Of a stretch of DNA of 64,000 nucleotides, positions 12,096 through 22,348 are shown piece after piece. The notes below the pieces were generated by a model. That model searched no databases, was not told where the DNA came from, and was given only the letters and a program-made list of their open reading frames with translations. The position numbers were made by a program, and so were the translations under genes. The stretch spans positions 41,157,841-41,221,840 of the forward strand of contig JAJEKV010000002.1 of NCBI GenBank assembly GCA_021234155.1. The letters run 5' to 3'. Source of the DNA: Isoetes taiwanensis. Taxonomy: Eukaryota; Streptophyta; Lycopodiopsida; Isoetales; Isoetaceae. Numbering within the stretch: position 1 is the stretch's first letter; each line of letters starts with the position of its first letter.

Positions 12096-13653
12096 TCATT
12101 CCTGTTGTTGCCGGTAAGATGGATTATCCTCCAGGAACTTTTTCACTTGGGCTGTTCCCACCGAATGGCCCAAGTTCCTAAGGACATTGGCTGGAGATCC
12201 ACCCTGTAATGCTCTTGCCAAATCTTCTATTCTCATGGTGGGAGGTATAAGGCTGCTGTCAGCGGCGGTCTTGCTGCCGCTGTAAAGGTATGGCGAAGTC
12301 GAAGGCGTCGAGTGCTCTTGCTCTCTTCACGAGGATTGCATACTTTCGGTGTTAAGGGGTAACCGCATGCATGCCGGCGAATCACGAGAGTGCAATCAAG
12401 AACGATACTCCTTCCTGCCTCCTGGGGGGGTGAACTTGCGGTGGATCACCGCTATTCTTCCATCCATCGGCAGATGGCGGGTAATAGCGTAGTGACACTG
12501 TTCAGAGAGATCTGTCCTCGCCACTTTCGGTATCCAGCTCATTATGCGCTTCCGAAATCATCAACCTCCACCGTGGTGAGCTCCACAGTAGTCTCGGACA
12601 AGGCTTTGAAGCCCTCCCGAGGTCGAATTCACTGTCCTCTCCCCTGGGAGGTGCTTGCCCGACGAGCTTGCCGTTAGGATGTTTGAGGTCGCATAGCGAT
12701 CCCCATTTGTTCACGAAGAGCAAGGAACTCTTCCTCCGCCGGTAGCTTGTTCTCGGCCTTGTGCGCCTCCATAATCGCGATGTTGCCGTAGGCTTGGATG
12801 TCGGAGGTAAACTCTCCCGTGTAAGTGTCTGCTTCCCTTACTTGGAGGGGAAGTCGGACTCTCCTCGGACGATGAAGTCGTCCAAGTCCGTTCTTCTGAG
12901 TTGGTGCGGCAACTCTTCAGGTCGGTACTCCCTTTCCCCTCACTCGGGGGAGGTTTTGAATGTAAACAGGGTAGAAACTCCTCACCTTCGACTATAATGG
13001 GAGCTAGGCTTGTGATGCCTAACCCGAGGGGGTGGCGCTGACTTCGAGAGTCTGCCGGCTTCTTCTTCAGTCTTGCCACTCTGCTTTCACGCTTGTCGCC
13101 GCTCTTCTTCGGGTCGAGCTCGACATAGTCTTCCTCTTCCTCCGATTCTGTTCATCCGAGTCTTCTTCCTTCCCTTCCTGCTCCCCGTTCATACTGCGTG
13201 TGAGGAGCCGTTGTTACCACCACTATGGCTAATGGGTCCACGTCCATGGGGGAATGGAGGTTTCCCCACGGTGTTCTCGACGATGGGTAAGAAAGATTGC
13301 CGGCGGTGTTGAAAGAGAAGTACTTGGTCCCGTTGGCCGATTAGGACCATTGGCTCCGAGGTGTGCGGTCGCTTTGTTTGTGAGGTATTTGGCGATGTTA
13401 GGGACATCGCCTAATCTTTACCCTCGCAGGGACCGTCTAGGAACAAAATATCCTACACAAGGGGGGAGTTGCACTAGCACCGGTTCTACCCTAGCTTGGA
13501 ACTTCGATCAAGACTCTACTATAAAAGGCGGGGTCGGCGTGCAAGGTTGCTTGGGCGTCTACCTCCTTCCCGAAGATCCGGAAGATTTGGTCGACGTCGG
13601 CCTCAAGAAGATGGCTTGGGCGCCGTACCATCTCCGGAAATCGAAGTTGCCAT
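12096..13653 (-). pseudogene. E1 accessory ORF B, unknown function (decayed)
   Basis: This gene lies between H3-like ORF A and gag. Its C terminus is clear: 'LARALQGGSPANVLRNLG' then a Lys/Glu-rich end and TGA at 12096-12098. This corresponds to 'MARALEGGSAARILQNVG' at the same place in E2. A middle segment contains 'DIQAYGNIAIMEAHKAENK' (near 12750-12800), paralleling 'DIEAYQQIREIYRQQ' in E2. An N-terminal segment (near 13540-13620, 'IFRIFGKEVDAQATL') parallels 'VFDHLFDLHATL' in E2. Many frameshifts are present and the start is uncertain. I recognise no family; it is mostly hydrophilic and helix-prone. Confidence 0.6.
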
Positions 13654-13964
13654 TGATTAATTGCGAAGAGGGTAACAAACGGTTTACAAGAGCCCTCGGG
13701 GAGTTGGGAAATCGGCTAGAAGGGCGGGGAGCAGATTTGTAGGGTGCTATCCGAGAAATGAGGGGTCTATTTATAGAAAAAGGGAAACCCTAATTTTTGG
13801 ATGACTTGAAAATTTCCTAGGATTGGGTAATTCTAACTTATCCGAGGTCAAAATAGGAGTTTGAGGACTATATGAGATGCTTGAACAAGGCTAGGTTACC
13901 TAAAAGATGCTATCGCAATAGGTTGAAGGTGACTTTGACAAGTCTGGTGAAGAAATGGTAAGAG

Positions 13965-14232
13965 GTCTCACGACTTTGCCCTAAACTTCAAAACTAACTT
14001 TTGTTTTCTTGCGACCAGCGCGGTATGTGAGACATCGATCTCATTTCGATCAAAGGTGTCCAATTTGGGTAAACTAATGGTGTAAGGGTGATGGGCTCAT
14101 CAAATTAGGCGAATCGACCCCTTATTTGGTCAATTTGGAGCTGTTTTGGTCAAGTTTGGGCGAGGTCTCACAAACTTTGCCTCGCTTCAATACTAACTTT
14201 TAGTTTTATGACCCGGTAGCGGTATGTGAGAC
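13965..14232. repeat. E1 hairpin pair downstream of H3-like ORF A
   Basis: Two imperfect palindromes of about 70 bp lie at 13965-14033 and 14165-14232, exactly 200 bp apart from start to start. Each opens with GTCTCAC and closes with GTGAGAC. Each shares an inner core with CTTCAA.ACTAACTTTT and, near the right arm, GACC followed by a GCGGTATGTGAGAC end. They lie in the gap between ORF A and ORF B. The same motif occurs twice more at 15845-16101. Confidence 0.8.
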
Positions 14233-14362
14233 GTCATGTCTCTCGGCTTGCAAATGTCCTATTTCACTGAAATAAAAGCTAAAACTTATTAATTTGTTTT
14301 GAATTAACCAAGTTTATGTCATCAAGATACACAAAATTGCTCTATATTAAAAAAAATTTTAA

Positions 14363-15625
14363 TTATTTACAAAACCCGGTTCTAAGGGCGTTCTCCCCCT
14401 TGCGGGTCGCAAGACTCATGTTGTCGCTTAAGGTTACCCGCTTGGCGTGGATAGTGCAGGCTGTTGAATCTTCAAAATGTTGCACTATCTTTGCCTCAAC
14501 CGCCTCTTTGCATTGCCCGGCCGGCCCGTCCGTGACTCTAAAGTCCGTTTCGTAGGCACTGCATCACTTCACGCACCAACCGAAATGGGGGGCACGGGAA
14601 TTAGGAGGCCGGCTGCTTGTTTGGAAGTGTCTAATCTCCCTTAACGCTCTTCTCTCCACCTCCTTCCTATCAGCTTTCTTCCTGGGTGGCGGCTTGGGAA
14701 CCTTGGGCTTCGGTGGTGGCGGCCTTAAGGTTTGCTGCTTCGTTGGTCGCCCTCCCTCGATGAACTTAACCCTGTTTTCTTCATAATATTTGTTGTAGGC
14801 CTCCCATTTCTTCATGTAGGCCTCGTGCTCTCTCATCTTCCTCTCGTAGATCTTCACCCTGTCAGTGACGTAGGCTTCCCGGGCAGGTCGTGGTTGCTTC
14901 TTCCTATCCCATGCCGGGTACCCAGGGGGCTTCTGCACTTGGTCTTCTTTGGGGTTGCTTTCAGTCTTGCCGCTTTCGGGTACTTCACCGCGTCGCTGGG
15001 GTGCTTGGAAGAGCTTCCACCTGCGACATCGGGGTTGAAGTCCTCCTCAGAAGAGTCGTCGGGAGGGGTTTGGGGGTTCGTCAGGTTGCCGCTCCTTGAT
15101 GATAATGTTGGGGTTCGGCCTCTTCCTTGGCGGGCAGTCCTTCGTTCTCCTTATGCCCGACCACGAACTTCCCTTTAAACTTTCTTCTTTTCTTCTGCGC
15201 CTTTTGTTCCTCTTCCTTCCTTTTCCTCTTTTTGTCTTCCCTTCTCTTACGCGGCGTCGTTTTTATGAACCTTCTAAGGTGCGCTACCTCCGGCTGGCTC
15301 CGGACACTGTCACTTGCTCATCACTTTCGAGGATCTCCGGTGGGTCGCGTCACTGAATGGTGCGCTTGTTCTGGCTGTCGGATCTCCCGCTCTATTCCTT
15401 CATACACCTCCCTCGTCTCCTCGTCCATGGAGTTCGGTGATGTGGCCTCGTCTCCGCTTTCGCTGGCTGGTTGAAGCCCTCAATCGGTCGGACGTGTCTT
15501 GCTCTCGTCCGGCGAACGTCCCCCTCTCGCGAGCCTCTCACGAAGCATCTTCCAATGATCTCCGCCTCGGTGGCTGGTGGCTTCGCTGGCGACGCTTTCT
15601 TCTTGATCTGTTTGGTTCGGGCCAT
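14363..15625 (-). pseudogene. E1 ORF A: histone-H3-like protein with H3 N-terminal tail and histone fold (frameshifted)
   Basis: ATG at 15625 begins MARTKQIKKKASPAKPP, matching the H3 tail at the first six residues (Lys4 kept). A long Lys/Arg/Glu-rich linker follows, then 'KKWEAYNKYYEENRVKFIEGG' (14740-14800) and a Pro-rich 'RPPPPKPKVPKPPPRKK'. The histone fold starts with 'ALREIRHFQ' (14625-14655; H3 ALREIRKYQ). It continues with 'PFRLVREVMQCL' one frame over, 'ETDFRV' (H3 KTDLRF), 'EAVEAKIVQHFEDS' and 'CTIHAKRVTL' (H3 [10 protein letters not shown]), and stops at TAA 14363-14365. Small frameshifts occur inside the fold and linker. The full span is 421 codons long and ATG and stop are in the same frame, so the indels nearly cancel. 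The linker makes it about three times the length of normal H3. Confidence 0.9.
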
Positions 15626-16291
15626 GCTTTTACTTGGATCGTCAATCGGATAAAAGCGCCCGAAAAGATGCGCCTAAGTTGGGAAGAAGCGGATTTCTAG
15701 GGCTTGGGCGAAAAAAAATGAGGGGTTCTACATCTATTTATAGCTTGGGGAATTTTAGGTCAAAACTCAAGTTGCTCTGTTTAACATGCTAAGGCACCAA
15801 CTTAGCTAAAACTTATACTTATTTCAGACTTTTTCTACCTATTGGTCTCATAGCTTGCGCCTCGTTCCAATACTAATGTTTAGTTTTGCGACCAGGCGCG
15901 AGCTGTGAGATCTCATACATTTCTAGGGTTTTTAGGTAATCAAAACATGCTATTCTAACTAATTCCTATCTTAGAATTAGCCCTACCGCATTACTTTTCT
16001 CAAATTCATCATGTTTTGGTGTTCTAGTCTCGATGTCTCACAGCTTGCGCCTCGCTTCAAAACTAAAATTTAGTTCCGCGACCAGGCGCGAGCTGTGAGA
16101 CCACCTCACTTGGAAAATTTTGGCTCATTCTTTTTAATCTTGTTAAATTCCAATTCACTTAATTGTTACTAGCTTAGCATAAACTACAAGGGTGAGAAAA
16201 AATTTTCCCACTTTTCGAGGCTTGAGGATCCTATCAAGTTAGTACTACTGGGAACATGGTCAGTGCTTTGCTCTTGGTCTCCAAGAACATT
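15626..16291. repeat. E1 5' leader with second hairpin pair
   Basis: This is the untranslated leader between PBS and ORF A. It holds hairpins at 15845-15911 and 16035-16101 (starts 190 bp apart). The second has perfect 11-bp arms GTCTCACAGCT / AGCTGTGAGAC and further internal pairing (GCGCCT/AGGCGC, AACTAAA/TTTAGTT). Loop and arm sequences are the same family as the pair at 13965-14232, so ORF A is bracketed by hairpin pairs. Confidence 0.8.
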
Positions 16292-16303
16292 GCTCTGATA
16301 CCA
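16292..16303 (-). promoter_or_regulatory. E1 primer-binding site (initiator tRNA-Met type)
   Basis: On the minus strand, one base after the 5' LTR, the sequence reads TGGTATCAGAGC. This is the usual plant PBS complementary to the 3' end of initiator tRNA-Met. It fixes the element's orientation. Confidence 0.92.
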
Positions 16304-16304
16304 C

Positions 16305-17856
16305 TGTGACGTCCCCTACTCGTATACGGTGCACTCACCGTATACAACCAGGAGTTCATCCCCCATACCAGCTCCATGCTAATACAGGGCCCTCCACATG
16401 ACACTGCAACCGTGTCGGGTTCCAGTGGGAAGAGTGGAAGGGTCATTGCACCCCGTCTCCCTCAGGGCCTACCTAGCTGCGGAAGCGTAAACATACATGT
16501 CAGTAGCACATACATCAACATCGTGTGACCATCTCGAGGGATGGTCCTCCACATATCTGCATAGACAAAGATCAGCACATCACATAGGGGATCCTACCCA
16601 AGGCTCAGACTCAAAGGATGACTGACGGCTTGGGTCTCCAGAGTTCATTGCAGACAGAATTCATGGCAATGGATTTGGCTGGTATATGAACATGGCTTAG
16701 GGTTGTCCACTCCATCCGCCCCTCCTGTGCACACTTTGCAGAGTAGGCTGAAAAGTGTTGGGACTGATCAGAGCCACGGGATGCATAGCCGAAGGGGCTA
16801 TTCCCGGGTCTCATCCTCCCAGTTCGATGGGGCAGGTAGGGATCACTCCCTCCGTAGATCTACATGCCGACTCAAGGTGACTAGAGGGCCACCGCCTGCG
16901 GTATTCGACCGGGAACCCATCGGAAAGTGTACACCACTTCACGGTGTTGAGCCCATGCCTTACCCACTTTCGGTGGTAAGCCATTAGACCTAGTCACAAT
17001 GATCCCCGGTAGGCTTTACACACCGGGGGATGGCTCAGAGTCGAACATGAACCTCCTTCTTAGCCCGGTCGGCCCCTTCACCCACAACCGGGGGTGGCTC
17101 TTGTACACGCCGAATCTACAAGTGTGCTAGAGAGGCTACTCTAGGAGCATCAACTACAAGCTTTAGAGCCTCTACCCCCTTCCCAATACAAGGAGTTCAC
17201 AGAAAATACATCATCCAAATACATCCTGTAAGAACTAAAGAACTAGATCTAATCATAGAGTTAGGTTCTTTAGTTAGTGTCCGAGATCTAAGATCTAGAT
17301 AGCTGCTATGGGCAATTTAATAGTCTAAACCTACTGATTCTATGACTAGAAGACGTCTTAAGCTATTAAATTGACCAAATACCTGATCCTTGAGTGGCTC
17401 CCTCGACTGAGTTCAACCATCCCGGCGAGCCGAGCGAATTCAGGGAACCGATGGTGCAATTCGGCTTGGCGCCCGGAGGCGGTTTTGGCTCTGGGGCAGC
17501 CAAAACTGAGCTCTAAAACCCTAAGGACGAAAAACTAGCAAGCTAGGGTTTTCCTACCCTAAATAGACATGGGGTTTAGGCTAGGGTTTTCAATTACCCA
17601 TTTTGGCATGTGGGATAATTGAAAAGGCCCCACTTGCCTTTAATGGCTAGGTGGCAAAATATGCCAACATGGAAAGGTGTGCCCACATTAATGTGCACAT
17701 GTGCACATTAATAATATATGAACACTCCTAGCAAGTTGCCCCTAGGGCTACTTACCTGGCTATCCGTTGGCGTACACGTCGGTCGGAGTGGCGTGTACGC
17801 GTGACGGGGCAGTACAGTATACGTCCTGGGACCGTATACTGTGCTGGAACGTCACA
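16305..17856 (-). repeat. E1 5' LTR
   Basis: This 1552-bp LTR starts TGTGACGTCC and ends GGAACGTCACA on the plus strand. Its outer end has a perfect 9-bp hairpin, ACAGTATAC/GTATACTGT (17814-17822, 17834-17842). The transcription start should lie here. The outermost hexamer TGACGT matches the core of bZIP (TGA-factor) sites. Confidence 0.92.
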
Positions 17857-19326
17857 AGTTCTAAGATATTTCCCAACCAAAATTAATGGTGTAGATTTTG
17901 CCTTCCCCCTCATGCTACTACCCTTATTAACATAATCTTTGGAATAGGCAGACAACCTAGCTCAAAGTTGTGAAATACAACACGTATGAAGGATCTAAAT
18001 CAAATCTTGGGTGACCTCCCTCCATACTTTTAAAAGAATCCTAACGTGTCATAAGGCAATGCTCGTTGCTACTAAATGCACTCCTATAGTTTGAACCACC
18101 ATTCTTTAAAAAGAAGGAAGATTCAAGCCTGTTGGAGAAATAGATATGTTGTCATCGTGTTGCTTTCCATGACATTGCTTTCCATGTGTTTAGAAGTCCA
18201 CATGATCACTACTGTTATTGCTCAAATACTTAAAACACCCCTTCTTGAAACTGCTATTGGAATTAAAGATAGGAGATTGTATTCTCGTGCATCTCCATCG
18301 ATAGAAACTTGCATGCGCCTCAATTCATAGTAAGCAATATATATCTCCAGTGTATGGCTCAATATCAACAAATGTATCCATAAGGACTTCTTCATATATC
18401 CATACAGATATGGAGCGCAAGGATAAACATCTTTTAGACTATGCACGCTGATGTATGCCGGATCTAGCAACTTAACTATGAAATGACCTCTCAACTATTT
18501 TAATAAGAAAGATAGAACTCAAGGAAATGAAAACAATGTAATAAATAAAAGTCGTGTTGGATAGCATGAGATGGTCTTTTGTGCCGAAGCTTAATAAGGA
18601 ACGTATATTTGTTGGATAACATGAGATTGTCTTTTGCCCTGAACCTTAATAAGGAATGTGTGATTATCTTAATCTCAGGCTGAGCTCAATCTAATTTGCA
18701 GATTAAGGTTCTAAATGATAATAAATATTCTTTCGCCTTTCAATATGGTACTTAGGTCGCTAAATTTGGCATTGGGTTTCTAATGAGCCATGTGCCATAC
18801 TATTCCATTGCAGAATGGTATCTTCGCTACTCTGTTTAGTCTGTTTTCTTTTTCTTTCGATTGATTTATCTTTGATGTTGCTCCCGCATCTTTGGAGAAT
18901 CCCAACGAAAATAAATGTAAGAAAAATTTCTTCGTCCAATATATAATTCATTTTACACAGACCTTAAATAACAAGGGACTTGAATAATAATATAACTTAA
19001 TAGGTTTATAAGATTCTCAATACTCAATTCAAATAATATCCATCTATGTATCAATACTCAAATCAAATAATGACCATCTAGGTTAGCACGTGGAGACACA
19101 TAATACAACATCCATCATACTAATTAAAGGCATACTAGAAACGTGTGCCCGGCAATCCCGGGCATATGCAAAGGTTTGTATTATGTTGGGGTGTGTTTTA
19201 AATTTGGGGCAGTTACATAAGGCTAGAATGACATTATACATGCTAGATATAGAATGCAACAAGATTATATGTTCAAGTTTCCTTGATTGTAGTATTGAAA
19301 TTATGAAATGCTTATCATACATGGTT
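17857..19326 (+). repeat. Repeat family R, copy i, continuation right of E1
   Basis: This starts with the duplicated AGTTC and continues R. The section 17880-18500 is matched inverted at about 47480-48200, and 18860-18960 is matched inverted at 41555-41605. A shared plus-strand segment translates as 'LKRRKIQACWRNRYVV'. A small direct repeat of about 50 bp (18552-18601 and 18610-18660, GTTGGATA..CATGAGAT) is nested inside. From about 19000 to 19326 I see only AT-rich sequence up to the E2 target site TGGTT. Confidence 0.65.
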
Positions 19327-20969
19327 TGTGAGGCTCCCTGCTAAATATACGGCGCCCGGCCATACACTCGGCAGGAAATCCCCCGTCCGGCTCAACAACC
19401 GCACAGGCCCTCCGTCTATCCCGGACTCTGGAACCCCCGTAGTGCGGAAAGGGGACATGAAGGTGTCTTGCGCGCCCTTCCCCTATGGGCTCCTATCACA
19501 GCGGAAGCATAAACAAGTCAGAACTAGCAATACTATACAATATGCTACCTCAAAGGGTAGCTCAATCGCATATCCATAGATGCAAGGAACATAATCATAT
19601 GCCATAAAACATGAGAGCTCCTACCCGTGGCTCCGACACATAAGGGAGTCGACTGACTGGATAAGCCTCAAGATAGAGCAGACCGAGTCATAACAATGGC
19701 GGGGCTGGCATAAGACAATGGCTAGGGTTGACCACTCCATCCGCCCCTTCTGTGCATACTTTGCAGATGAGCTAGATCAAGCTGGGGCATGACTCTAACC
19801 TTCCGGATACGCAATCCCAGGGCATCACCCCTCGGGACTACTCCAGGTTGCATCTCCCTGGTCCGACGAGGTAGGAAGGGTTGCATCTCCCCTTCCCGGG
19901 GTCTAGAGGCTCCACGGGCAGCTAGAGAATCGTGACGACATACGATTCGTACCCGACTTAACCCCCCAAAATAAGAGCCAAGCTGACACTTGCAGCTCTT
20001 GAGAGGCAGGTGGCACCCATTGCCCCAGGTGGTGTCCGGACCCATGCTCGGCCCACACACGGTGACCCAACATAAGCCTAGCCCACCGGGGATCCCCCAA
20101 GCCCCCACTCGGCAGGGATCCACCCTCCATCTTACCTCTAGCCCCGTTGTGTGGTGCTGAGTCACATCATAGCTTCCATAGCCCGGTGGGTTCCTATGCA
20201 CAGGCCGCAACTAATAGGAACTAAGGGATCTACACTAGGAGCATACTACATATATGGCCCTAGGTCTCTACCCCCCTTCCCAATACAAGAGGAGCAACAT
20301 GATCAACCAATATCACATACATCACATCATGATCAATATCATATGAACATCTTAACCTAATCATACATATCTAACTAACAGTTAGGGTTCCTTGATTAGG
20401 GTTCAAGATGTTCAACAAAGGATCTAGGGTGGCTCTACTCTAGATACGAACTACTAACCCATCTGGAGTGCTAACTTCCAGATGAACTAACATGAACTCT
20501 ACTCAACCTACCTCCTCCAGAAGCGCTTCCTCCCATCCCTGGCGTCTCCATGCTCCTTGACGTGGTTCGATGGCTTGCTCCCTCAACGATCATACACACC
20601 TCCCAGGGGCTGCTGCTCCAGGCTAGGCTATGACGAACGGTGCTCGAAATGGGGTTTCGGGCACGTGGATGAGAGATCAGGTGCTAGGTCAGGGAAAAGG
20701 GTCTAGGGTTAGGGTTAGAGCCAATATAGGTGTGGGTCCACATGGGATGCCACGTGGTACCACTAGGATGAGGCCGTGTGGCGGTTGCTCCAATAGGATA
20801 AGGCCATGTGGAAATGGGCCTTATCCTAAGGTTATCTAAGTTAATTGATTAACTTAGATGTGCACCCCTTGCCACTTTCTAAAGCATACAAGGCTACATA
20901 GGTAGACTTGTATGGTGACGGGTCCAGGAATATACGTATTTATAGCGTATATTCCCCTGGAACGTCACA
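19327..20969 (-). repeat. E2 3' LTR
   Basis: This 1643-bp LTR is nearly identical to 31348-32983. Near its outer-side end (20927-20955) it has a perfect 10-bp hairpin, GGAATATACG/CGTATATTCC. E1 has a hairpin at the same place with different arm sequence. A 162-codon frame inside the LTR (19722-20210, minus) is only partly kept in the other LTR and looks fortuitous. Confidence 0.93.
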
Positions 20970-20983
20970 TTCTCCCCCCCTTA
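20970..20983 (-). promoter_or_regulatory. E2 polypurine tract
   Basis: The minus strand reads TAAGGGGGGGAGAA immediately before the 3' LTR. Confidence 0.87.
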
Positions 20984-21783
20984 GGATAATGCCGTCCTCA
21001 GCATTGCGCTAAGGTGACGAGCTTACTCTATCCTGCAAAACAACACAAGAGCATACACTTAAATTTAAACGATCAACTTCCTATTAAAGAGTTAAATGTC
21101 AAAAATTTAGGCTATATTTGTACTTATACAAAATTATATAGCCTTAACAAGGTTACTTCTTACAATAATTTAAAACATTATTATAAGAGTTATTAGGGTT
21201 CATAATCTAAATTATGGTTCCCCCATCTTCTCGTAATGCGCCCCACCTCGATGCTCCTTCTCACTTGCCTGCACATGGAGCACATTACGTTAGTTTAATT
21301 TAATTAATAAGTTTGTGGTTTTAGGGGACCACCCCCCTTACCAATACCTTGCACTCGATCATGGCCCTTTCGGATTTGAGCCTAAGGACCATTTAAGATG
21401 ATCCCATCATCGCCCATGATCAAGTGCTACCTTGTACTCAGTTACCCGGTGCCGAGTACCCCTAGTGCATCATGCCCCAAGGGTTTTAAGCTAGGGAACG
21501 TCTCACGATCCCATCATCGCACATGATCACTTTGACCTTCACCATGACCCCCCTATGGCCAGGTGTGCGACCCCCACATCGTGGCATAGGGAGCATCCGA
21601 CCGATGTCCCATCATCGCGCACCATGGCTTTCCTTCTCTCTCTCTCGCATGACCCTATTGGTCATGCACACCTCTTGGTGCATGTTGGCCTAGAGAATGC
21701 CTTAAAGGCTTATCCCATCATCGCCTACACGATCCAAGATTCTGGCGCATGTGCTCTACCATTAGGGATTTTTTGAGATCATA
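20984..21783. repeat. E2 3' non-coding region with spaced CCCATCATCGC repeats
   Basis: This is non-coding. The motif CCCATCATCGC occurs four times, near 21403, 21510, 21609 and 21714. The copies are about 100-107 bp apart, and some are followed within a few bases by a CATGAT or CACCATGG-like sequence. This looks like a degenerate tandem array with a period of about 105 bp located between pol and the PPT. Confidence 0.6.
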
Positions 21784-22290
21784 AAAGGGCCTTCTAAGAA
21801 TTGCTGACTAAGCTATATGAACTACCAATCAGAAAACAGAACTGGTAATCCAGTCAGCAAAACAGTTATAACTAATTCACTGAATCACATTTTCTAGCAT
21901 AAGTGTTGATAGAAAAGTCTAAATGAGCTTTTGATTGGTGCAATAGATAGATCTCATTGAGATCTTTCCAACCTTGGATGGTTTGCATATCTTTTAGCCC
22001 CATAGGATAGTAAAAAATGGTAAAAACCATATTTTTTGGAGTTTTGACAATCATAAGTGGTTAAAATATGTCCAAAGCACCTAAGGTTGGAAAGCTCTCA
22101 ATGAGATCTATCTATTACAGTAAACGAGAGCTCGTTTAGACTTTTCTATCAAAAGTTATGCTAGAAAATGTGATCCAGTGAGTTAGTTATAACAGTTTTG
22201 CTGACTGGACCCGTCAGGCTCTGATTTCTGATTGGTAGTTTATTTATCTTCATTTGGCTTAGTTGGCATGTTTTGAAGGCCCTTTTTTAA
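21784..22290. mobile_element. Foldback element with long inverted arms in E2 3' region
   Basis: AAAAGGGCCTTC at 21784 pairs with GAAGGCCCTTTT near 22276-22287. Complementarity continues through GTTATAACTAA / TTAGTTATAAC, TTTTCTAGCATAA / TTATGCTAGAAAA and AGATAGATCTCATTGAGA / TCTCAATGAGATCTATCT to a centre near 22030. The whole roughly 500 bp can therefore form a hairpin with arms of about 240 bp. It is non-coding, and no certain target-site duplication was found. Confidence 0.75.
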
Positions 22291-22348
22291 TCTAAAAAAA
22301 ACCCTAATGCTAACTAGAAGACATGAGCCAGACTTAAGGCTGACTAAG

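Larger units (their letters stand above)
4149..17856 (-). mobile_element. E1: Ty3/gypsy chromovirus carrying a histone-H3-like gene and a second accessory ORF
   Basis: This is a complete LTR retrotransposon of 13.7 kb. LTRs lie at 4149-5717 and 16305-17856, and the element ends TGTGACGT...ACGTCACA. It is flanked by AGTTC at 4144-4148 and 17857-17861. The coding strand is minus, so the 5' LTR is the right one. Order in its own sense: LTR, iMet-type PBS, hairpin pair, H3-like ORF A, second hairpin pair, ORF B, gag, protease, RT, RNase H, integrase, chromodomain, 3' non-coding, PPT, LTR. The internal region is unusually long (10.6 kb) because of the extra genes. All genes are broken by stops and frameshifts, and a roughly 550-bp foldback element sits in pol. 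Confidence 0.93.

Noticed and set aside
13254-13742. 162-codon plus-strand frame
   Set aside because: Antisense to the start of ORF B in E1; no motif and not kept in E2.
15392-15625. Reading the MARTKQ start as a chance match
   Set aside because: The same start occurs in E2 at the same place with a longer match to H3, and both are followed by an H3-type C terminus.
19722-20210. 162-codon minus-strand frame inside the E2 LTR
   Set aside because: It is only truncated in the other LTR and lies in non-coding LTR sequence; similarity between copies follows from LTR identity.
20698-20726. TAGGGTTAGGG-like telomere motif in E2 LTR (also TTTAGGG twice near 60764)
   Set aside because: Too few units for a telomeric tract; likely chance or short interstitial remnants.
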